Source: Bradyrhizobium sp. CSS354 (GTDB lineage: Bacteria; Pseudomonadota; Alphaproteobacteria; Rhizobiales; Xanthobacteraceae). Taken from it: a DNA stretch of 64,000 nt. Positions 58,593 through 64,000 of this stretch are shown here, piece by piece. A program made the position numbers and the translations under genes. Position 1 is the stretch's first letter; each line of letters starts with the position of its first letter. The notes below the pieces were generated by a model. It ran no database searches, was not told the origin of the DNA, and saw nothing but the letters and a program-made list of their open reading frames with translations. The stretch lies in contig NZ_JAACFU010000016.1 of assembly GCF_029051725.1 (NCBI RefSeq), forward strand, positions 62,001 through 126,000, in the 5' to 3' direction.

Positions 58593-58622
58593 AAAAGGGC
58601 GGCCTCACGGCCGCCCTTTGAT
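58593..58622 (-). terminator. Rho-independent terminator of pckA
   Basis: On the minus strand AAAGGGCGGCC-GTGA-GGCCGCCCTTT forms an 11-bp stem with a 4-base loop, followed by TTTTTG. It lies 16 bases after the pckA stop; the stem also has As on the other side, so it may work for both directions. Confidence 0.85.
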
Positions 58623-58637
58623 AAAGACAGAACAAAC

Positions 58638-60254
58638 TTACTCCGCCGCGAGCTTCACGTCCGGCGCGGCGGCGCGGACCTCGGCGTCGACCTGGGCTTC
58701 GAACTTGGCAAAGTTCTTCTGGAACATGCCGACCAGCGCGCGGGCGGTCTTGTCGAACTCGTCCTTGTCCTTCCAGGTGTTGACCGGGTTGAGGATCTCG
58801 CTCGGCACGCCCGGCAGCGCGGTCGGGACCGCGAAACCGAAATATTTGTCGGTGCGGAATTCGACGTTGCGAAGCGAGCCGTCGAGCGCAGCGGTGAGCA
58901 GCGCGCGCGTCACCTTGATCGGCATGCGTGAGCCGACACCGTACTTGCCGCCGGTCCACCCCGTGTTGACCAGCCAGCAGTCGACATTATGCTGGGCGAT
59001 CAGGTCGCGCAGCATGTTGCCATAGACGCTGGGATCGAGCGGCAGGAAGGGCGAACCGAAGCAGGTCGAGAATTCCGGCTGCGGTTCGTTGCCGAGACCG
59101 CGCTCGGTGCCCGCGACCTTCGCGGTGTAGCCCGAGAGGAAGTGATACATCGCCTGCGCCGGCGAGAGCTTGGCGATCGGCGGCAGCACGCCGAAGGCGT
59201 CGGCGGCGAGCATCACCACGTTCTTGGGCTGCGGTGCGCGGCCGGTGCGCGAGGCGTTCGGGATGAATTCGAGCGGATAGGCCGAGCGCGTGTTCTCGGT
59301 CTTGGAGCCGTCGTCGAAGTCGACCACGCGGGTGTCTTCGTCGAGCACGCAATTCTCGAGCACCGCGCCGAAGCGCGTCGAGGCTGCGTAGATCTCGGGC
59401 TCGGCTTCCTGCGACAGCTTGATGCACTTGGCATAGCAGCCGCCTTCGAAGTTGAAGACGCCGTTCGGGCCCCAGCCGTGCTCGTCATCGCCGATCAGCG
59501 TGCGGTTCGGATCGGCTGACAGCGTGGTCTTGCCGGTGCCGGACAGGCCGAAGAAGATCGCGGCATCGCCCTTGGCGCCGACATTGGCCGAGCAATGCAT
59601 CGGCATCACGCCGCGCTCGGGGAGATAGTAGTTCAGTGTGGTGAAGACCGACTTCTTCATCTCGCCGGCATAATAAGACCCGCCGATCAGCACGATCTTG
59701 CGCGCGAAATCGATCGCGACGACGTTCTCCGACTTGCAGCCATGGCGCTTCGGATCGGCGCGGAAGCTCGGCATGTCGATGATGGTGAGCTCCGGCGTGA
59801 AGCTCGACAACTCGACGGCCTCGGGACGGATCAGCAGCGTGCGAATGAACAGCGAGTGCCAGGCGAGCTCGGTGAAGACGCGGGTCTTGATGCGATAAGC
59901 CGGATCGGCGCCGCCATAGAGGTCCTGTGCGAACAGCGACTTGCCTTCGGCATGCTTGAGGAAGTCCTGGTAGAGCGTCTCGAACTGCTCTGCGGTGATG
60001 GACTGGTTGCCGGCCCACCACATCTTCTTGTCGGTGGTGGCGTCACGCACCGTGAATTTGTCCTTGGGGCTGCGGCCGGTGAACTCGCCGGTGTCGGCGC
60101 AGAGCGCGCCATCGGCCGACAGCACCGCCTCGCCCGCGGAGAGCGAGTATTGATAGAGTTGCGGCGCACCGAGGTTCCAGTGAACCTGCTTGAGATTCTT
60201 TAAGCCGAATTTGTCGGCGCCGAAGGCACCGTTGCGCACGCCCGTCTCTTGCAC
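58638..60254 (-). CDS. pckA: Phosphoenolpyruvate carboxykinase (ATP)
   Basis: PckA makes PEP and CO2 from oxaloacetate and ATP, the entry to gluconeogenesis that rhizobia need on dicarboxylates. The 538-residue sequence has [11 protein letters not shown], the substrate loop [12 protein letters not shown], the P-loop [13 protein letters not shown], metal site GDDEHGWGP and FEGGCYAK. The GTG at 60254 is preceded by AGGAGGA at ideal spacing, which settles the start; upstream codons in the same frame are not coding-like. A strong terminator follows. Confidence 0.97.
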   Translation of the reverse strand: MQETGVRNGAFGADKFGLKNLKQVHWNLGAPQLYQYSLSAGEAVLSADGALCADTGEFTGRSPKDKFTVRDATTDKKMWWAGNQSITAEQFETLYQDFLKHAEGKSLFAQDLYGGADPAYRIKTRVFTELAWHSLFIRTLLIRPEAVELSSFTPELTIIDMPSFRADPKRHGCKSENVVAIDFARKIVLIGGSYYAGEMKKSVFTTLNYYLPERGVMPMHCSANVGAKGDAAIFFGLSGTGKTTLSADPNRTLIGDDEHGWGPNGVFNFEGGCYAKCIKLSQEAEPEIYAASTRFGAVLENCVLDEDTRVVDFDDGSKTENTRSAYPLEFIPNASRTGRAPQPKNVVMLAADAFGVLPPIAKLSPAQAMYHFLSGYTAKVAGTERGLGNEPQPEFSTCFGSPFLPLDPSVYGNMLRDLIAQHNVDCWLVNTGWTGGKYGVGSRMPIKVTRALLTAALDGSLRNVEFRTDKYFGFAVPTALPGVPSEILNPVNTWKDKDEFDKTARALVGMFQKNFAKFEAQVDAEVRAAAPDVKLAAE

Positions 60255-60553
60255 GAAAAATCCTCCTAGAACCCACTCAGCGCGATCATGCTTGGCGCCG
60301 CCGCGGTCACCGTGATTACAGGCCGTCCGGCCTCGGTTGGAACGACCTAATACTGATGAACGCTGGCGTTGCCAAGCTGATCCCTTAGGATTTGGTTTAT
60401 TCAAGGACCGCGCCAAACGTCGCGCATGTCAGCTCTGAGCAGGCGCATCAAAAAATCAACAATGATCGCGCAACCAAATGCGCGTTTCGGCGTTTCCCAA
60501 GGTTATTGCGGCGCACAATGCCGGACAGTGTCGATGAAAATTCCAAGGCCACC
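60255..60553. other. Intergenic region between pckA and the CHAT gene
   Basis: This 299-base gap carries the pckA ribosome binding site and presumably its promoter. Short open frames on the plus strand (60392-60622 and 60426-60641) have no coding features. I see no RNA gene. Confidence 0.5.
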
Positions 60554-61666
60554 CTATCGTACCGCGCCTTCGCCGATGAGCGCGAACGGCGCCCACATCG
60601 CAGGATACGCATTGCGCGGTGACGAGGTGTCGTCAACATAGGTTAACATCGCGCGGCGCAAGGCTTCGGCACGCCCGATTTTTGGTTCGTTTTTGAGCAG
60701 CTCGAAAGTCATCGTGGTCAAGCGGGTGGCAGCTTCGGAATCCACGGCCCAATGCGAGACCAGCAGCGCGCGCGCACCGGCATAGAAGAACGAGCGGGCC
60801 AGTCCTGACAGGGCCTCGGCGCCGGGCTTGTCGCCTGCGATGGTGTTGCAGGCCGAGAGCACAACCCAATCCGCGTTGAGCTTGAGCTGGGCGACTTCAC
60901 TCGCAGTGAGCAGACCGTCATCGAGCTCCGTCGGCTGATCAGGAATCGAGAGCGCGAGCGAGGGCTCGCCCAGTCCCTTGATATCGCCGGCAACGAGGCC
61001 GTGGGTGGCAAAGTAGATGATGCCGTATTGAGCAAGCGCTGCACGCTTCAGCGTCGTCTCGCTGGCGTCGCGGCCGAGATGGATATCGGCCTCGGCAGCC
61101 CCGACATCCCTGGCCACCGCGTTCAACTCATCGGCGGTATCGGGCAGTTGCGGCAGCGCCTGCGCAAGTCGCGCGCGATCGACGCCGGCACCGCGCCAGA
61201 AGTCGCTATAGGCAATGGTCGCGATGCTGCGCGCGACGACCTTGCCGCTCGCGGCGCGCCGCTCGGCGGGCGCTTCCAGCGCGGGATTGAACACGGGATC
61301 GCCAAAGCCGGTCATCGGCTTCACGCTTTGGTCCCGACGGGCGAAGGCCCGCAGCGATTTCAGGCTGACCACCGACGGCAGCACCGAGACGGCCTGGCGC
61401 CGCAGCAGCCAGGCGGCGCCGCGATAGCCTTCGAGCGTGTCGGGGATCGCAGCCTGCGGCTTCTCGGTGACGAGCAGATGAAACGGCAAGGCGGTCAGCG
61501 CAGCCGACGGCACCACCAGCAGGCTGCGCTTGTCCTTTGTCAACGCCTCGACCGGACCGAGCAGCGCGACATGGAGCTCGTTGGCGAGTGCGAGATCGAA
61601 CAATCCGGATTTGCCGGAGGCATCGCGCGCTTTGCCGACGTCGAGTCCCTTGCGGAATGCCGTCAC
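60554..61666 (-). CDS. CHAT-domain protease, C-terminal part of a frameshifted TPR-CHAT gene
   Basis: This frame encodes a CHAT (caspase HetF associated with TPR) peptidase domain. The catalytic His is in IIYFATHGL (codon 61001-61003) and Cys in VVLSACNT (codon 60848-60850), followed by SFFYAGARALLVSHWAVD. It begins in mid-domain. The preceding codons in this frame (WRAIPLGADALTQK) continue smoothly from the end of the TPR frame at 61675-63162 if one base is restored near 61708. The GTG at 61666 is therefore only the first possible start, not a convincing one. Both catalytic residues are intact, so only the frame is broken. Confidence 0.85.
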   Translation of the reverse strand: MTAFRKGLDVGKARDASGKSGLFDLALANELHVALLGPVEALTKDKRSLLVVPSAALTALPFHLLVTEKPQAAIPDTLEGYRGAAWLLRRQAVSVLPSVVSLKSLRAFARRDQSVKPMTGFGDPVFNPALEAPAERRAASGKVVARSIATIAYSDFWRGAGVDRARLAQALPQLPDTADELNAVARDVGAAEADIHLGRDASETTLKRAALAQYGIIYFATHGLVAGDIKGLGEPSLALSIPDQPTELDDGLLTASEVAQLKLNADWVVLSACNTIAGDKPGAEALSGLARSFFYAGARALLVSHWAVDSEAATRLTTMTFELLKNEPKIGRAEALRRAMLTYVDDTSSPRNAYPAMWAPFALIGEGAVR

Positions 61667-61674
61667 CTTCTGCG

Positions 61675-63162
61675 TCAGCGCATCCGCGCCGAGTGGAATC
61701 GCCCTCCAGCCACGCCCTCGCGCGTGATCGCGATGACATAGCTTTGCTTGTCGACGACGGAGTAGAGCACCATCGCCTCGTCCGCCGACAGCAGCAGCTG
61801 AATGTCCTTTGCCGTCAATGGCAGGGGATTGGAGAGCGACGCGTAGTCGGGAAACTCGGCCGCGAGCGTCTTCTGCAAGCCCGCTCGCTCGTTGGCAATC
61901 GTTGCAATCCGCGCGCGGCTGCGCTGCTCGGCTGCGAGATCGCGCTGCGCGGATTGCTTCGACACCGCCGTGACGATCGCCTTGTCGAGTGCCTCGGACT
62001 CAGCCGCGAGATCCTGGTCCCGGCGCACCAGCTCGGCGAGCCGGTCGCTGCCGGCGGCAAGCCGGACCGCGAGCTTGTTCACGGCGGATGCGGCGGAGGA
62101 TTGCGTGCCGCGCTGGATCGCGGCGAGGGCCTGGTCCAGCGCCTTGTCGCCGGGCAGCAGATCCTGTTGGCGTGCGGCGAACAGGACCGGCAACACGACG
62201 CGCAACTGCGCGCGATCGCCCCAAAGCGTCCTTTCCGCGAACGGCAATGCGTCCGCGGTGCGCCCGGCCACGTAGAGGAAATAAGCGAGATTGCTGGTCG
62301 AGGTCATGACGTCGGGATGATCGGGCCCGAGCGCACGTTCGCGAATAGCCAGCGCGCGGCGATAAAGCGGCTCGGCGTCGCCGTAGCGCTGCTGGTGCTC
62401 ATAGAGGCCGGCGAGATTGTTGAGGGAGCGGGCAACGTCGGGATGATCCGGTCCCAGCACTTTCTCCCGGATGGCGAGCGAGCGCTTGATCGGCGCTTCC
62501 GCGTCCGGATCGCGGTTGAGATCGCGATAGGCCTGGCCGAGATTGTTCAGGACGGTGGCCACGGCCGGATGCTCGGGGCCGCCGGCCTTCTGGTAGATCG
62601 CGAGCGCCCGCTGAAACAGCGGCTCGGCATTCGCATAGTGCTGCTGCTTCACATAGAGGGTGGCGAGATTGTTGAGGGATTGGCCGACATCGGGATGCTC
62701 GCGCGACAGCCCCTTCTCGCGAACGGCGAGCGCGCGCCTGAACAGCGGTTCGGCCTCGGCATAGCGGCTCTGCCGCTGGTAGAGCGCGGCGAGATTGCTC
62801 AGTTCGGCTCCAAGCAGCGGGGTTTCGAGACCGAGCGACTTTTCCATCAACATGATGGCGCGCTTGTAGAGCGGCTCGGCCAGATCGTCGTGGCCCTGAC
62901 CGGCATGAACCTGGCCGAGGTTGTTCAGCGCGGCGGAGAGTTCGCGACCGGTGTCGCTCTTCTCCAGGCTCGCGACCATGCCTTGCGCCAAAGGCAGTGC
63001 TTCCGAATATCTGCCGGCGCTCATCAGTGCGTTGATGCGCGCGCTCTCCGCGGCGAGACCTTTCGGAGCAGAGCTTGTCTGGGCAACGCTAGGCGTGACA
63101 AGCGATGCGGTGATCGCGAGCGTCAAACCCGCGGCCAGCGTCAGCCTCTTCCATTGTGCCAT
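61675..63162 (-). CDS. Secreted/periplasmic TPR protein, N-terminal part of a frameshifted TPR-CHAT gene
   Basis: ATG 63162 gives a signal peptide (MAQWKRLTLAAGLTLAITAS, cleavage near PSVAQ). It is followed by about six kinesin-light-chain-like 42-residue TPRs with the repeated core LNNLA.LY..Q.RY.EAEPL and ALAIREK.LGPDHPDV. A linker and the start of the CHAT region come next (MVLYSVVDKQSYVIAITREG). The frame then slips to VAGGRFHSARMR and stops at 61675. The intact gene would encode about 865 residues. It follows the HugZ-like gene by 75 bases. TPR-CHAT proteins are substrate-recognising caspase-like proteases; the target is unknown. Confidence 0.85.
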   Translation of the reverse strand: MAQWKRLTLAAGLTLAITASLVTPSVAQTSSAPKGLAAESARINALMSAGRYSEALPLAQGMVASLEKSDTGRELSAALNNLGQVHAGQGHDDLAEPLYKRAIMLMEKSLGLETPLLGAELSNLAALYQRQSRYAEAEPLFRRALAVREKGLSREHPDVGQSLNNLATLYVKQQHYANAEPLFQRALAIYQKAGGPEHPAVATVLNNLGQAYRDLNRDPDAEAPIKRSLAIREKVLGPDHPDVARSLNNLAGLYEHQQRYGDAEPLYRRALAIRERALGPDHPDVMTSTSNLAYFLYVAGRTADALPFAERTLWGDRAQLRVVLPVLFAARQQDLLPGDKALDQALAAIQRGTQSSAASAVNKLAVRLAAGSDRLAELVRRDQDLAAESEALDKAIVTAVSKQSAQRDLAAEQRSRARIATIANERAGLQKTLAAEFPDYASLSNPLPLTAKDIQLLLSADEAMVLYSVVDKQSYVIAITREGVAGGRFHSARMR

Positions 63163-63237
63163 GACGCTCTCGCCGCCGCCTTCCGACCGGTTACGGGACC
63201 GATTACGGAGTTGGGTCGCGGCGATGGGCAACAGCGT

Positions 63238-63987
63238 TCAATGTGTTGCGCTTTGGTCCATCCTGGTGCGCGCTTCGCCGGCGAGGCGAACCAGCATCTT
63301 GCGCAGCGCCGTGCCATCAGCCACGCGCTCCGGGAAGTCCAGCCGCAGCGCGGTCTGGCCGTCCTGCATGTCGAGGCCCTCCGGATCGCAACCGGTGCAG
63401 CGCCAGTCGCCCGCGGCCGCGCCCAGCAGCTTTGTTGCATAGAGGCCCATGGCCTCGCGGTGGTCGGCATTCATGTGCTCCACCGCGCCCTCCTCCGCCG
63501 CCAGCAAGTCCTCGGCGCCCGTGAGGTCCGTGAGGAATTGCTCCGGCTTGAGGTCGACGATCCGGCCGAAGCCCGCGACCAGATGGGTTCTCGTGGGCCG
63601 GATCCGAAAGAAAGAGAAATCCTTAAAAGAAACAAAGGCTTCCGCTGAGGGATGGGCATTGAGATACCGTCGCTGGAGCAGATCCTGGTCGGCATCGGCC
63701 GACTCGGCATGACCGGACAGCATGATCCGGGCGCCTTCCAGCGGATCGCCCGCCGCCCGCTCGTCCAGCATCATGGACACCCGGCTGTCGGCCAGGATGT
63801 TCCTGGTGTGCACCGCCAATCCCGAGATCAGCAGGATCGGAGAGCCATCCGGATGGCTGGCCAGATTGACCAGGGAGCAATATGGATCGCCGCTGCCGGC
63901 CATCAACGTCGCCAGGGCACCCTGCCGTGACCGCCGCAGCAGCGATTTGGCGAGCTTTCCGGGATCGAAATCGGGGGTCGGTTGCAT
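63238..63987 (-). CDS. HugZ-like FMN/heme-binding split-barrel protein
   Basis: The 249-residue protein has a pyridoxamine-5'-phosphate-oxidase-like split barrel (about 12-150; GALATLMAGSGDPYCSLVN, SRVSMMLDERA, PRxTLxG-type RIMLSGHAE, FFRIRPTRTHLVAGFGR). A DUF2470-like tail (about 165-240) contains AVEHMNADHREAMGLYATKL. This is the HugZ/HutZ architecture, used for heme utilisation or FMN-dependent reactions. No heme-uptake genes lie in the window, so its substrate is open. It is the first gene of a likely operon with the TPR-CHAT gene. Confidence 0.9.
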   Translation of the reverse strand: MQPTPDFDPGKLAKSLLRRSRQGALATLMAGSGDPYCSLVNLASHPDGSPILLISGLAVHTRNILADSRVSMMLDERAAGDPLEGARIMLSGHAESADADQDLLQRRYLNAHPSAEAFVSFKDFSFFRIRPTRTHLVAGFGRIVDLKPEQFLTDLTGAEDLLAAEEGAVEHMNADHREAMGLYATKLLGAAAGDWRCTGCDPEGLDMQDGQTALRLDFPERVADGTALRKMLVRLAGEARTRMDQSATH

Positions 63988-64000
63988 CGGCTTTCTCGGG

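Noticed and set aside
61537-63648. 703-residue plus-strand open frame opposite the TPR-CHAT and HugZ genes
   Set aside because: It mirrors TPR repeats and a HugZ-like gene whose own motifs are clear. The translated text is Arg/Gly-rich without a recognisable fold.

Overview
The window looks like chromosome of a Bradyrhizobium-type alphaproteobacterium. It is GC-rich, carries the orders rpmH-rnpA-yidC-engB-argB, dapD/dapE, truA-fmt-def and ffs-dnaX-ybaB-recR, and is littered with long palindromic intergenic repeats whose chance translations read MPGLVPGIHV or MAGTSPAMT. The assignment rests on recalled gene order and protein style, not on a database search.

Positions 1-10.1 kb are different in character. 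They hold a truncated SMC-like ATPase (YhaN type) translationally coupled to an Mre11/SbcD-type nuclease (YhaO type). Diverging from that pair is a giant protein of about 1980 residues combining a transglutaminase-like/DUF4011 region, an SF1 helicase, a Vsr-like nuclease and a DUF3320 region, the layout of the single-gene antiphage system called Hhe. This block ends at the 3' end of a tRNA-Arg(ACG) gene, next to a degenerate tRNA-Met-like remnant, and contains none of the repeats that punctuate the rest. It reads as a tRNA-associated accessory/defence island, although no integrase is visible.

From 10.3 to 31.4 kb the content is mostly housekeeping: an orphan histidine kinase, the rpmH-rnpA-yidC-engB operon with a clear sigma-70 promoter, argB, a DUF1036 secreted protein, a pyrimidine nucleotidase, the lysine/DAP genes dapD and dapE, the initiator-Met processing group truA-fmt-def, rmuC behind a CtrA-like motif cluster, an AmpG-like permease, and recR-ybaB-dnaX with the SRP RNA. 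A small secreted-protein gene beside recR is frameshifted.

From 31.6 to 36 kb an ABC importer for a polar amino-acid-like solute is fused in one operon with an SDR-like protein and an enolase-superfamily enzyme, suggesting uptake plus catabolism of one compound. Next come a HIT protein, nudC, a PfkB kinase and an Lrp/AsnC regulator (36-39 kb), then phosphoglucomutase/phosphomannomutase, a retropepsin-like protease, hrpB, UDP-glucose dehydrogenase and an acyltransferase (39-47 kb). The stretch 47-54.8 kb holds polA, a LysE exporter, a GST, pyrE and secreted proteins. The last part, 55-64 kb, holds glycogen phosphorylase, a thioesterase, PEP carboxykinase, a TPR-CHAT protease gene broken by a one-base frameshift, and a HugZ-like protein.

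The most unusual structure is the repeat system: about twenty imperfect-palindrome copies in eight families. Two small GIY-YIG nuclease genes lie between inverted arms of two of these families, which suggests that the nucleases and the repeats form one mobile system. Other oddities are a PolA whose proofreading residues are all replaced, a DnaX without its zinc cysteines, an SDR without its catalytic Tyr/Lys, and several genes whose N-termini appear to be encoded by repeat sequence.
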